Virus record (IMG/VR): IMGVR_UViG_3300029448_000059
Coordinates: 1-52,107 of that record
Length of the DNA stretch: 52,107 nt
Strand: one strand, 5' to 3'
Source of the DNA: a virus
Shown here: piece after piece, positions 32,400 through 40,410 of the stretch
How positions within the stretch are numbered: position 1 is the stretch's first letter
Layout: each line of letters begins with the position of its first letter
Made by a program: the position numbers and the translations under genes
Notes under the pieces: model-generated
The model's database searches: none
Seen by the model: only the letters and a program-made list of their open reading frames with translations
What the model was told of the DNA's origin: nothing

Positions 32400-32672
32400 A
32401 TGAGTTTTTTAACAGGAATTTCTTTTATAATACCTTTAGCTTTGTTTACTTTTATTCTTTTATATATAAGTAAACAAGTACCTAAAGAAGCAATTCAACT
32501 TCCAATATTTTTAATGATTGCAGGTGATGCAATTCTAGTTGGTATATGGTATATGGGATTAAAAGAGGTAGTAGAAATTACAAAAGATTTTAGATTAGGA
32601 ATAGGGTTTTCATTTGCTACAGCAGCATTTGGAAGGTCGATTTACTTCATAATTCAGAATAAGGAAGTATAG
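32400..32672 (+). CDS. Small three-helix membrane protein
   Basis: This 90-residue protein has three hydrophobic segments (residues 4-24, 33-52 and 66-85). It lies 4 bp after the previous stop. No family recognised; possibly a membrane partner of the upstream gene. Confidence 0.65.
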   Translation: MSFLTGISFIIPLALFTFILLYISKQVPKEAIQLPIFLMIAGDAILVGIWYMGLKEVVEITKDFRLGIGFSFATAAFGRSIYFIIQNKEV

Positions 32673-32683
32673 TTTCTAACTAG

Positions 32684-32693
32684 CTATTTATTA
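32684..32693 (+). promoter_or_regulatory. Candidate late-type promoter box CTATTTATTA
   Basis: Exact decamer, 19 bp upstream of the ATG of the large Hint-tailed protein. Confidence 0.5.
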
Positions 32694-32712
32694 TAAAATA
32701 ACAACATAAACA

Positions 32713-34599
32713 ATGAAAGGAACATTATTTTCGGCTGATTTTGTATTCGACTCTTCGAATAATGCGAGGTTATTAGAGATAAACACAGATACAACTTTAG
32801 TAAGATCTGCAATTAAAGACTATTTAGATTTTACCGATTTTGGTACTGTTTTATCTGATAGTGCACTAGATACTCTTCATATTATTTATAAACCTTTTCA
32901 TAATCACATAGTAGAGAAATTAACTACTTTTGTAAATGAAAACGTTCCTAATATTACTCAGATCGATTATCAGGAGGAGGAAAACTGTGCAATTTATTTA
33001 GGAGTAGAAGAAGATGCAGATAATAAGTTTATACTTAGAATGGCTTATGATGAATCAGCTATATTAGATTCAGTATATGCTAAATCAGAAGTAGAGTTAT
33101 ATAGTTTATTTAATACATATAATGACCTAGATTCTATTCCTCCAGCTTACCATTCATCTTCTGCACATGGTATAATTAATACTCTTTCCCAATCTTTTAA
33201 TGATCCTAATCTTCCTGACTTTGCTAAGAAAGTTGAAAACACTAGCGGTGCTACTATACAGTCTATAGGATTATGGAAAGTAGGTCTTCCGGAAACTGGT
33301 TCTGATTATAGATTTAATACTTTTATCGAAGAACAAAAACAAGATGATATAGTATTAACTAATTTTATTCCTAATTTATCTGGTTCTTATTGTACTTCAG
33401 TAAGATCTATGCAAATAGTATATGGGACTAATTTAGACTTATGTTTCTTAGGAGAGCATAAACAAACTGCTTTGTTTGATATACCTACTAATTTAACTAC
33501 TGGTAGTCTTCAAGATGATAAAAAAGTTTCACATATGGTAAATACTTATCATAAGTTTGAATTGACTACAAACTTTCCTAAGGGTAATCAAGGAGTAAGA
33601 AAAGATAGTAATATTATTAGTTCCTCAGGAGATTTAGTTAATATCTATACTGATAATACTGGATCTAATTTTCATTATAAATCATTTTTTATCTCTGGTT
33701 CTCCTGATACTGATGATGTAACTGAACTTAACGATTGGTATCATTCAGGGTCAACTTTTCCTTCTGGTTCATATATTACTTCTTCTAATATAGTTGTAAG
33801 AGATAATTATGATAATGTAAATGCTGATTTATATAAACTAGAATTAGATAATGGTGATATTTTCTACTTAGGAGGTTTATGTTTAGTCCCAACATTAGAT
33901 ACTGGTTCAAATGTAATTAAATGGATAACTACAAATGATATAAGAGTAGGTAATAGAGTATTTGATGATAACAATACTTCTCATTTAGTAGTTTCTAGTT
34001 CATTTCAAGTCTCTGATACATATGGAGATTTTGATACCGGACACCCTAACATGGAAGAAGTCGATACTTATATAGTAAAAGGTTCTAGTAATAGTTTATT
34101 AGTTCACAACCCTTATGGAGCTGGAAGAGGAGCATACTACGGTTTTTGTTTCATTGCAGGTACTGAGGTTGCTTTAGATGGAGGAGATTATAAAAATATT
34201 GAAGATATAGTAGTAGGAGATGTAGTTATTACCTATAACGAAGGTACAGGAAAGCAAGAAGCTAAGAAAGTATATGAGACATTATCACCAATTCATGATG
34301 ATATAGTTACTTACACATTATCAGATGGTAGCTCTGTAACTTCTACTTATGATCATCCTTACTATGTAGAAAGTTTAGAACTTAAATCTTCTAATCCAGA
34401 TAAAACCAACGAACTATACGATATTGACCAAGAAGTTAGTCAAATAGGACTTGGTGATGTTTTTATTAAATTAGATGGTACAAAATCAACTATAACAGGC
34501 ATTAACGCAGAACCATTAGAAGACACACAAACTTACTTATTAAGAGTAGAAGATAATCATAACTTCTATGCTAATAATATATTGGTTCATAATAAATAA
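32713..34599 (+). CDS. Large late-type protein with C-terminal Hint (intein-like) domain
   Basis: This 628-residue protein is probably a structural component. Residues 479-628 form a Hint domain: Cys479 in CFIAGTEVALDGG, VVGDVVITYNE, block B T-x-x-H in STYDHPYYV, and the terminal NFYANNILVHNK, with His626-Asn627 followed by one Lys. The +1 residue is Lys, not Cys/Ser/Thr, so full splicing is not expected; autocleavage at Cys479 or after Asn627 is. Residues 390-466 look like a shorter, degenerate repeat (Cys390, NDIRVGNRVF, DTGHP, LLVHN). The N-terminal part includes RLLEINTDT and FILRMAYDESAIL; its family is not named. Confidence 0.78.
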   Translation: MKGTLFSADFVFDSSNNARLLEINTDTTLVRSAIKDYLDFTDFGTVLSDSALDTLHIIYKPFHNHIVEKLTTFVNENVPNITQIDYQEEENCAIYLGVEEDADNKFILRMAYDESAILDSVYAKSEVELYSLFNTYNDLDSIPPAYHSSSAHGIINTLSQSFNDPNLPDFAKKVENTSGATIQSIGLWKVGLPETGSDYRFNTFIEEQKQDDIVLTNFIPNLSGSYCTSVRSMQIVYGTNLDLCFLGEHKQTALFDIPTNLTTGSLQDDKKVSHMVNTYHKFELTTNFPKGNQGVRKDSNIISSSGDLVNIYTDNTGSNFHYKSFFISGSPDTDDVTELNDWYHSGSTFPSGSYITSSNIVVRDNYDNVNADLYKLELDNGDIFYLGGLCLVPTLDTGSNVIKWITTNDIRVGNRVFDDNNTSHLVVSSSFQVSDTYGDFDTGHPNMEEVDTYIVKGSSNSLLVHNPYGAGRGAYYGFCFIAGTEVALDGGDYKNIEDIVVGDVVITYNEGTGKQEAKKVYETLSPIHDDIVTYTLSDGSSVTSTYDHPYYVESLELKSSNPDKTNELYDIDQEVSQIGLGDVFIKLDGTKSTITGINAEPLEDTQTYLLRVEDNHNFYANNILVHNK

Positions 34600-34602
34600 T
34601 AT

Positions 34603-34737
34603 ATGGCAATTTACAAAGAAAAACCGGCAATAGAAGTACATAACCGACCAATTCATCCTATTACTACAGATGAAAAGACTAAGGTACGTGCTGTAGTTAC
34701 TAGCTTTATTACTCATATGAAAGCTGCTCTTGGATAG
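34603..34737 (+). CDS. Small hypothetical protein
   Basis: This 44-residue protein starts 3 bp after the Hint gene stop. Sequence MAIYKEKPAIEVHNRPIHPI then a basic helix. It may be a virion accessory peptide; no family recognised. Confidence 0.6.
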   Translation: MAIYKEKPAIEVHNRPIHPITTDEKTKVRAVVTSFITHMKAALG

Positions 34738-34742
34738 TAAAT

Positions 34743-35240
34743 ATGGTGAAGGTTGTAGATAATTTTCTTTCTCAAGAAGATTGTAAGATATTAATAGAGT
34801 CTAACTCAACAGATTTAAAACCTCAACCTGAAGCTGCTTACGAAAGACGTTGTGTTTCTAAGTTTATAGAACTTCCTAATATAAAAGAAAGAGTAAGTAA
34901 GTTAGTTAGTGAAGTACGGAATAATCTACTGATAGATAATAAATTTGAATTAATTAAATACGTTCCACAAGATCATTTTCAATGGCATAATGATATTCAA
35001 TTAGGTAACCCTAAAGTTCATAAAATATCTACCGTTATACTTTTAAATAAAGATTTTAAAGGAGGAGAATTATTAATTAGAGAAAATTTAAAAGAATCTA
35101 CTGTTGATATAAAAACTGGTTCTTTAGTAATTTTCCCTTCTAAGTTAAAGCATAAAGTAAATAGAATAACTCAAGGAACGAGATATAGTCTTTGCTGCTG
35201 GTTTTACACAAATTCAGAAAATAAAGTTAACGTAATATGA
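34743..35240 (+). CDS. Fe(II)/2-oxoglutarate oxygenase
   Basis: This 165-residue protein has the HxD ligands in HFQWHNDIQLG, GGELLIRE as a jelly-roll strand pair, and the distal His and 2OG-binding Arg in LKHKVNRITQGTRYSL. It fits P4H/PKHD-type hydroxylases. It is the first of a run of three such genes interrupted by a sulfotransferase. Overlaps the next gene by four bases. Confidence 0.85.
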   Translation: MVKVVDNFLSQEDCKILIESNSTDLKPQPEAAYERRCVSKFIELPNIKERVSKLVSEVRNNLLIDNKFELIKYVPQDHFQWHNDIQLGNPKVHKISTVILLNKDFKGGELLIRENLKESTVDIKTGSLVIFPSKLKHKVNRITQGTRYSLCCWFYTNSENKVNVI

Positions 35241-35764
35241 AAAGCTGTTTGGTTATTGCCTCTCCTAGAAGCGGTAGTTCAAATTTAATGAGAAGTATTG
35301 CTAAGGCTAATAACCTTTTAAAATGTTTTGAACCTTTTGGCGATGTTATAGAGCAGCAACTTAGAATAGATAATTACTGTACTAAGGTTATAGGAAGAAG
35401 AAAACCAGTTGATTTTTGGGTAGAGCTAAGTGGTAAATTTGATAAAGTAGTTTTACAGTCCAGAAGAGATTCAATTAAAGCAGCTGAATCTCTCACTAAG
35501 TTATATTCTTCTAAAACTAGAAATCCTGATTTAAAATGGACTAGCTTAACTGAGGAAGAAAAGCTTAAACTTCCTATTGCTATAGATATTATTAATATAA
35601 GTGAAAAAGTTATAGAAGAACTATCGTTAAGACTTAATATAGATATAGATTACTATGAAGATATCTTTACTAATTATCATTTAAATGATACTAGTATTAA
35701 ATTAGATCTTAGTTTCTTAAATAAGTCTAGAAAATGTAAAATAGAAAAGTTCAATGCTATCTAA
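35237..35764 (+). CDS. Sulfotransferase-like protein
   Basis: This 175-residue protein has IASPRSGSSNLMRSI, the PAPS 5'-phosphosulfate loop, a conserved EPF, and VVLQSRRDSIKAAESL, the 3'-phosphate-binding motif (R......S). These are the hallmarks of Stf0/carbohydrate-type sulfotransferases. It is somewhat short (usual length over 200). It would transfer sulfate from PAPS to a sugar or tyrosine; the target is unknown. Located between two oxygenase genes with overlaps of 4 and 11 bp. Confidence 0.78.
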   Translation: MKSCLVIASPRSGSSNLMRSIAKANNLLKCFEPFGDVIEQQLRIDNYCTKVIGRRKPVDFWVELSGKFDKVVLQSRRDSIKAAESLTKLYSSKTRNPDLKWTSLTEEEKLKLPIAIDIINISEKVIEELSLRLNIDIDYYEDIFTNYHLNDTSIKLDLSFLNKSRKCKIEKFNAI

Positions 35765-36299
35765 AAATTATACTTTACAGGAGTTAGGTGAAATAGATAT
35801 AGCTCCTATGGTTGAAGAATTTAAAATCTTAACTGATAAAGATTGGGATTTTAATACCGAAAGACAGAAAACACCAGACTCAGCTCAGAAAAATACAAAA
35901 TTTATTCCTATAATTTATTACGGTAAAAATTATTATTTAGATAAATTTCAAGAAACTATTTATGTTGCTAAGTCTGCCATACAGGGAGTATTAGGAAAAA
36001 TAGATATAGGAAGAGCTATATTTACTGAACTACCAGCAGGAATGGTTATAGGTGCCCATAAAGATTCAGGAATATTTTTACAAACTCATACTAGAATACA
36101 CATACCTTTAATAAGTAATAATGAAGTAAGCTTTGGGGTCAAAGAAGGAAATGATTGGAGAACTCAATATTTAGAACCAGGTAAGTTTTATGCTCTTAAT
36201 AACTGTAAGACTTTTCATGCAGTACATAATAAATCTAATGTTAGTAGATATCATCTTATTGTAGACGTAAAAAAACAAGAAAATAGAGCTATTATCTGA
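35754..36299 (+). CDS. Aspartyl/asparaginyl beta-hydroxylase-like oxygenase
   Basis: This 181-residue protein has IGAHKDSG (HxD-type ligands), TRIHIPLISNNEVSFGV, GKFYALNNCKTFHAVHNKS and a closing SRYHLIVDV, in the order of the Asp/Asn beta-hydroxylase family. The distal His and Arg (HAVHN..VSRYHL) are present. It may hydroxylate a protein Asp/Asn or a small molecule. Overlaps the sulfotransferase by 11 bp. Confidence 0.82.
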   Translation: MLSKNYTLQELGEIDIAPMVEEFKILTDKDWDFNTERQKTPDSAQKNTKFIPIIYYGKNYYLDKFQETIYVAKSAIQGVLGKIDIGRAIFTELPAGMVIGAHKDSGIFLQTHTRIHIPLISNNEVSFGVKEGNDWRTQYLEPGKFYALNNCKTFHAVHNKSNVSRYHLIVDVKKQENRAII

Positions 36300-36310
36300 A
36301 ATTTTTTTCG

Positions 36311-36318
36311 TATATTAT
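36311..36318 (+). promoter_or_regulatory. Promoter -7 element TATATTAT
   Basis: Part of CTGAAATTTTTTTCGTATATTAT, matching the promoter family at CTGA and at the -7 box, but without TTG 20 bp upstream. It precedes the small gene at 36336. Confidence 0.6.
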
Positions 36319-36335
36319 AGTATAAATAAAATACT

Positions 36336-36524
36336 ATGAACGAACTATATTACATTGCCGAATCAAGAATGAATTCGAGAATAGCGTCTACTCTAGTAGA
36401 TGGTTTTCCTATAACAGTAGAAGGAATAGTCTATGAAAGACTGTTTAAGAGACCTTCTTATCGTAATCAGAAACAAAGATTAGTTAATGCTGATCAAACT
36501 GAAAGAATAATTTTATTTAATTAA
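36336..36524 (+). CDS. Small hypothetical protein
   Basis: This 62-residue protein (MNELYYIAESRMNSRIASTL...) is mixed and basic. It overlaps the next ATG by one base, so it probably heads a two-gene unit with the oxygenase at 36524. No family recognised. Confidence 0.65.
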   Translation: MNELYYIAESRMNSRIASTLVDGFPITVEGIVYERLFKRPSYRNQKQRLVNADQTERIILFN

Positions 36525-37153
36525 TGTTCAAACCTTTAAATCAGATTTGTTATTCTGAGCATCAGTTAGCTTTAGATCACGATAAAATTTTATCTGAAGT
36601 CATGATGGCAAAGATTAAGGATGATGTTCCTGATAGTGAAGAAAATTATTCTAACTATCCTATCAATCATACTTTTTTTAAGGATAGCAATATTTATCCT
36701 GAAACAGCTGATAAAGTATTTAATGCTATTCTCAAAGAATTAAGTATAATATTTGAAGCAGATGATTTATGGGTTATAGATGATAAAGAGATATGGGGAC
36801 ATATAGTAGAACCTGGTCAACAAACTATAGTTCATAATCATGTATGTGGAGCTTTAAAAGAAATTAGTTTATCTTTTGCTTACTATCCTAATCATCCAAC
36901 TGATTCAGGAGGAATAGTATTTCAAACTCAGATTAATACTAATGTATACGAAGCTTCAATACAACCTAGAAAAGGTTTAGCTATTATATTTGATGCTTCA
37001 ATGTTTCATTATACTCCTATTAATAATAGTAAGTATACTAGAGTATCAGTATCAGGTAACTTAGTAGCAACGGATAAAATGCTTAATCTATTAAATGAAG
37101 ATTATGAATGCACTAGTCCTTACTGGAAATATTCGGGAAAAACTAACGTATAA
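36524..37153 (+). CDS. Putative 2OG-Fe(II) oxygenase (2OG-FeII_Oxy_5-like)
   Basis: This 209-residue protein has WGHIVEPGQQTIVHNHVCGALKE..LSFAYYPNHP, GGIVFQ, then GLAIIFDASMFHYTPINNSKYTRVSVSGNL. This follows the H.H......SgvyY, F.p...H and R.s...n layout of the 2OG-FeII_Oxy_5 group. The first pair is HNH rather than HxD, so one iron ligand is uncertain. It is the fourth oxygenase-like gene in the window. Confidence 0.68.
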   Translation: MFKPLNQICYSEHQLALDHDKILSEVMMAKIKDDVPDSEENYSNYPINHTFFKDSNIYPETADKVFNAILKELSIIFEADDLWVIDDKEIWGHIVEPGQQTIVHNHVCGALKEISLSFAYYPNHPTDSGGIVFQTQINTNVYEASIQPRKGLAIIFDASMFHYTPINNSKYTRVSVSGNLVATDKMLNLLNEDYECTSPYWKYSGKTNV

Positions 37154-37155
37154 AG

Positions 37156-37186
37156 TTGGCTAACTGAAATTTTATTCTTATATTTA
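37156..37186 (+). promoter_or_regulatory. Bacteroidetes-type promoter, spacing 20
   Basis: AGTTG (TTG 37156-37158), CTGA, TATATTTA at 37179-37186, then a leader ending in ATAAAGGTTATG. Confidence 0.85.
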
Positions 37187-37215
37187 AGTATAATTAAAAA
37201 GTTAAAATAAAGGTT

Positions 37216-38034
37216 ATGACAAAATTACAAATTATTACTCAAAAAGTTAAACAACTTGAAGATCAATTAAATTCTATTGACTACAGGTATGATAATTTAC
37301 GTTTTAGACGTAAACAAGAAACTATTAGAACTTTTAAAAAGTATATGACTCCTGATGTTGAAGATATTACTGCTAAAAGAATAGATGATAGAAGAATGGA
37401 ATTTAGATTACTTTCAGATGAATATGCGTCTATAACTTTTGAAAGAATTAATGTTGAAGATATAGAAAGATCTTCTTGGGATGATACTTTAGTTGATTTC
37501 AAAGCTTACTCTAATGGACTTTCATTGAAAAATGTAGAAGATCTTAAAAAAAGATCAGAATTGCAAGTTAAATTAGCTGAGCAGTTTGAAGACTTTAAAG
37601 ATGATATGATTGCTGAAGTTAATACTTTGCAAGAGAAATATGATGGATGGAAAAAGTCTGTTAGTGATTCAAGGAAACCTATTAGTGATATACTCAGGCC
37701 TATGCAATCTGAATTGAATGAATTAAAACAAGAGGCTTTAGAAAATGAGTTGTTGAAAGGTATTACTCTTAAGAAAGAAACTTCTAGATGGCATGGAGCT
37801 AAATATCCTAGCGTAAGAGTTAAGTTTGATCATGAGATTAATAACGTAAAGAAAATTAAAGTATTAAGATTTTCTTCTACTAAGAAATCTGCTGACCTTG
37901 AATTAACTCGAGAATGGAAAGGATATGAAGGAGATGTTATGAAAGATGTTCAAACTATCGATAGAGTTAGAGTTGATAACTTTAGATATGATATAAAACG
38001 TAACTTAGAAACGTCTTTCAAGACTACTAAGTAA
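37216..38034 (+). CDS. Hypothetical coiled-coil protein
   Basis: This 272-residue protein has coiled coils at about residues 5-30 (VKQLEDQLNSIDYRYDNL) and 118-185, and a beta-rich charged C-terminal domain (KIKVLRFSSTKKSADLEL). Strong promoter and AAAGGTTATG start. No family recognised. The tRNA gene follows within 6 bp. Confidence 0.72.
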   Translation: MTKLQIITQKVKQLEDQLNSIDYRYDNLRFRRKQETIRTFKKYMTPDVEDITAKRIDDRRMEFRLLSDEYASITFERINVEDIERSSWDDTLVDFKAYSNGLSLKNVEDLKKRSELQVKLAEQFEDFKDDMIAEVNTLQEKYDGWKKSVSDSRKPISDILRPMQSELNELKQEALENELLKGITLKKETSRWHGAKYPSVRVKFDHEINNVKKIKVLRFSSTKKSADLELTREWKGYEGDVMKDVQTIDRVRVDNFRYDIKRNLETSFKTTK

Positions 38035-38039
38035 AGATT

Positions 38040-38111
<72 letters not shown>

Positions 38112-38120
38112 CTAATAAAG

Positions 38121-38151
38121 TTGTAAGTCTGAATATTTTTTCGTATATTTA
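38121..38151 (+). promoter_or_regulatory. Bacteroidetes-type promoter, spacing 20
   Basis: AGTTG (TTG 38121-38123), CTGA, TATATTTA at 38144-38151, directly after the tRNA; leader AATAAAGGTTATG. Confidence 0.85.
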
Positions 38152-38170
38152 GATATAAATAATAAAGGTT

Positions 38171-38365
38171 ATGTGGAATTTTAAAAGTTATATTAAGTCC
38201 GAAGTAGAGAGTTTAGCTAAAGCTAATAATGTATCTCTAGCGGCAGATAGAATTGAAGGTATAGTAGATTCTATTTTATTTGATTGGAATGAGATTGGTG
38301 ATCCTTATGCTGATCTTGAAGATTTGATTACTTGGAATTTAGATAGTAATTTATCTCATGCGTAA
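38171..38365 (+). CDS. Small hypothetical acidic protein
   Basis: This 64-residue helical acidic protein (AKANNVSLAADRIEGIVDSI) begins at the AAAGGTTATG signal and overlaps the zinc-finger gene by 8 bp. No family recognised. Confidence 0.68.
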   Translation: MWNFKSYIKSEVESLAKANNVSLAADRIEGIVDSILFDWNEIGDPYADLEDLITWNLDSNLSHA

Positions 38366-38597
38366 GTGTGTTAAGTGTACCGAAGAGATAAATCCTTTGA
38401 GGGTAAAAGCTTTACCTAATACTAAGGTATGTGTTAATTGCTCAGATACTTCTAAGTGGTATGTTAGGAATATTATTTCCGGAAAGACTACTTACTGTGA
38501 AACTGAAGTAATAAAAGATCCTGAGTCTGCTAGAAATATAGCTGCTATGGATAGAAGAACCGGTTGGGGTAGTAATTTAAATAAAGTTAGAAGATGA
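38358..38597 (+). CDS. DksA/TraR-type zinc-finger protein
   Basis: This 79-residue protein has CVKC near residue 4 and CVNC near residue 25 with a RVKALPNTKVCVNCS segment, matching the C4 zinc finger of DksA/TraR proteins (R.ka.p....C..C). The long coiled-coil N terminus of DksA is absent. It may act on RNA polymerase or serve as a minimal zinc finger. Its C-terminal helix PESARNIAAMD parallels the protein at 27359. Confidence 0.72.
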   Translation: MRKCVKCTEEINPLRVKALPNTKVCVNCSDTSKWYVRNIISGKTTYCETEVIKDPESARNIAAMDRRTGWGSNLNKVRR

Positions 38598-38773
38598 AAA
38601 AAGAAGATATGGGCTCTGCATTTCCAGGACCAGACTATAATAATAAAGGTTACAAAGTAGCTAGAAAGCTTATTGAACAGTTAAGAGCTAATACATTTAG
38701 AAAACTAAATGATGATGAATTATACGAATTCAGAAAAACTATAGCTGATGCTTTTGATATGACATTAAAATGA
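38594..38773 (+). CDS. Small hypothetical protein
   Basis: This 59-residue protein overlaps the zinc-finger gene and the following gene by four bases each (ATGA). MGSAFPGPDYNNKGYKVARK then a charged helix. No family recognised. Confidence 0.65.
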   Translation: MKKEDMGSAFPGPDYNNKGYKVARKLIEQLRANTFRKLNDDELYEFRKTIADAFDMTLK

Positions 38774-39090
38774 AATATACTATACCTCGTTCTAATGTTG
38801 GCTTAGGAGGCTTTTTTACAGCTTTAGATGGTACAAGATATCATGCTCCTTCTTGGACTGTAGTTGAACAAGATACTACATTCGATGATTTAGTATTAGA
38901 AGCTAAACCTTTCGAAGAGTTGTTTGAAGAGAAAGAAGAAGAGCAATGGAAATTTACTTCAGCTAGATCTGGAGAAGAGTATACAGTAAGGTATAATGTT
39001 AGAAAAGAACTTAGTTGTTCTTGCTGGGGTTATATTGCTCATAAAAAATGTAAACATATAAAAGAAGTTAATGAAAAAATGGGTTCCTAA
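38770..39090 (+). CDS. SWIM zinc-finger protein
   Basis: This 106-residue protein has CSCWGYIAHKKCKHI near the C terminus, the CxC...CxH SWIM motif, which binds DNA or proteins. The N-terminal half is beta-rich. SWIM domains occur in recombination and Rad51-associated proteins. It overlaps the next gene by 20 bp. Confidence 0.8.
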   Translation: MKYTIPRSNVGLGGFFTALDGTRYHAPSWTVVEQDTTFDDLVLEAKPFEELFEEKEEEQWKFTSARSGEEYTVRYNVRKELSCSCWGYIAHKKCKHIKEVNEKMGS

Positions 39091-39295
39091 AAACGATTAT
39101 ACTCCTATAGTAGTAGTATATAAAAGGAAATGGACTAATAGTAAACCTCAAATGAAAATATTTACTAACTTTAAAAATCCTGATCCTATCATAGAAGATA
39201 TTAAAGGTAAACATATTCCAGCTGCAGCAGGTATTTTAGAAATAGGAGTTGGTGAAAGCTTTAAAGAGAGTTATAAAAAAAAGTATAAAATATAG
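39071..39295 (+). CDS. Small basic hypothetical protein
   Basis: This 74-residue protein (MKKWVPKNDYTPIVVVYKRK...) has alternating strands and a basic C terminus. Overlaps the SWIM gene by 20 bp. The TTG of the next promoter lies directly after its stop codon. No family recognised. Confidence 0.65.
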   Translation: MKKWVPKNDYTPIVVVYKRKWTNSKPQMKIFTNFKNPDPIIEDIKGKHIPAAAGILEIGVGESFKESYKKKYKI

Positions 39296-39326
39296 TTGCT
39301 TTTCCGGAATATTCTTCTTATATTAA
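39296..39326 (+). promoter_or_regulatory. Bacteroidetes-type promoter, spacing 20
   Basis: AGTTG (TTG 39296-39298), CCGGAA in the CTGAA position, TATATTAA at 39319-39326, leader ending AATAAAGGTTATG. Confidence 0.82.
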
Positions 39327-39354
39327 GGTATATTAATAATTAAAAATAAAGGTT

Positions 39355-39858
39355 ATGTATTTAAAAGTAAACGAAACTTATTCAAATTTTGACGATTCAT
39401 TAGCTAGAAGCGAAAAAAACGACTGTGTTGTTAGATCTTTAGCTTCAGCTTGTAACGTATCTTATCGTACTGCTCATACTTTTTGTAAAGAGAAGCTTAA
39501 TAGAAAAGATAAAAAAGGTACTGATAATATGTATATAGTTACTCAGATGCTTCTTTGGGAAACTATGGGCTTAGAGATGGGTGATAAAAAATTATCTGTT
39601 AGAGTATTAGGTAAAGAAGAAGTTAAAAATAGATATAAACTTCATGGGAATATTATCTGGAGAAAGAAAACTTTAAAGAGCTTTATCCAGAGTCATAAAA
39701 AAGGTTCTTATGTAGTAATGGTTGCTAATCATGCTTTGACTGTTAAAGATGGTGAAGTATTAGATTGGAATAATAATGCTTATCTTCCTACTAGAAAAGT
39801 TCAAGGAGCTTATGAGATAATTGATAATAAAATTAGTACTCAATTGGAATTATTCTAA
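39355..39858 (+). CDS. Papain-like cysteine peptidase candidate
   Basis: This 167-residue protein has NDCVVRSLASACNVSYRTAH near residue 23, a nucleophile Cys at a helix start, and GSYVVMVANHALTVKDGEVLDWNN in the C-terminal half, supplying His and a following Asn/Asp. This is the Cys-His-Asn order of small papain-like (C39/phage) peptidases. A deubiquitinase-like or toxin-like role cannot be excluded. Own promoter and AAAGGTTATG start. Confidence 0.65.
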   Translation: MYLKVNETYSNFDDSLARSEKNDCVVRSLASACNVSYRTAHTFCKEKLNRKDKKGTDNMYIVTQMLLWETMGLEMGDKKLSVRVLGKEEVKNRYKLHGNIIWRKKTLKSFIQSHKKGSYVVMVANHALTVKDGEVLDWNNNAYLPTRKVQGAYEIIDNKISTQLELF

Positions 39859-39869
39859 TATTTATTTAT

Positions 39870-40193
39870 ATGACAGAAAACGATTTAATCGATTTAGGTT
39901 TTAGAAAGGTAGAATATACTAAAGAGGATTTGGAGGAGTTGGGAGACTCCTCTGAGCCTTATCGTTATTATACTTTTGAAGTATATAGAGATGAAGATGA
40001 TAGATCAGATGAGACTCCTTTCGTTTTAGAAAGTCAAGCTACATTTGATATGACTGCCAACGAAATTTTTGGAGATGGTTGGTATGTAGAATTATTTGAT
40101 ACCGGTTTATTTAAATGGTATAAAAAAGAAGATGTTTCACTATTAAAAAAGTTACTTACAGATGGATTATATCCCGATGAGAGCGATACCTAA
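39870..40193 (+). CDS. Hypothetical acidic protein
   Basis: This 107-residue protein has strands (YRYYTFEVYRDED, WYVELFDTGLFKWY) and an acidic character (many Asp/Glu). It begins after TATTTATTTATATG. Overlaps the next gene by 17 bp. No family recognised. Confidence 0.68.
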   Translation: MTENDLIDLGFRKVEYTKEDLEELGDSSEPYRYYTFEVYRDEDDRSDETPFVLESQATFDMTANEIFGDGWYVELFDTGLFKWYKKEDVSLLKKLLTDGLYPDESDT

Positions 40194-40410
40194 AGAAGCT
40201 TTTGATAAAGCTGTAAAGGTTATAAATTCTTGTGAGAATAGTTATCATACTAAAGCAGCAAGAAAATATATAAATTTATTTTTTAATATCTACTGCCCTA
40301 CACCCAAAGTTAAATCAGGGTTTAGAGTATTTAGTCCTCCACAATATATCGCAGACCAATACAATATATTATTACATAATTTAGGAGTTATAGAAAGACA
40401 ATTAGATTAA
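40177..40410 (+). CDS. Hypothetical protein upstream of gcvP
   Basis: This 77-residue basic helical protein (start MRAIPKEAFDKAVKVI) overlaps gcvP by one base (TAATG), so gcvP is probably translationally coupled to it. An in-frame ATG at 40162 would add five residues. No family recognised. Confidence 0.65.
   Translation: MRAIPKEAFDKAVKVINSCENSYHTKAARKYINLFFNIYCPTPKVKSGFRVFSPPQYIADQYNILLHNLGVIERQLD

Noticed and set aside
32713-34599. True splicing intein
   Set aside because: Only one residue (Lys) follows the terminal Asn, and no Cys/Ser/Thr is available at +1, so cleavage is more likely than splicing.
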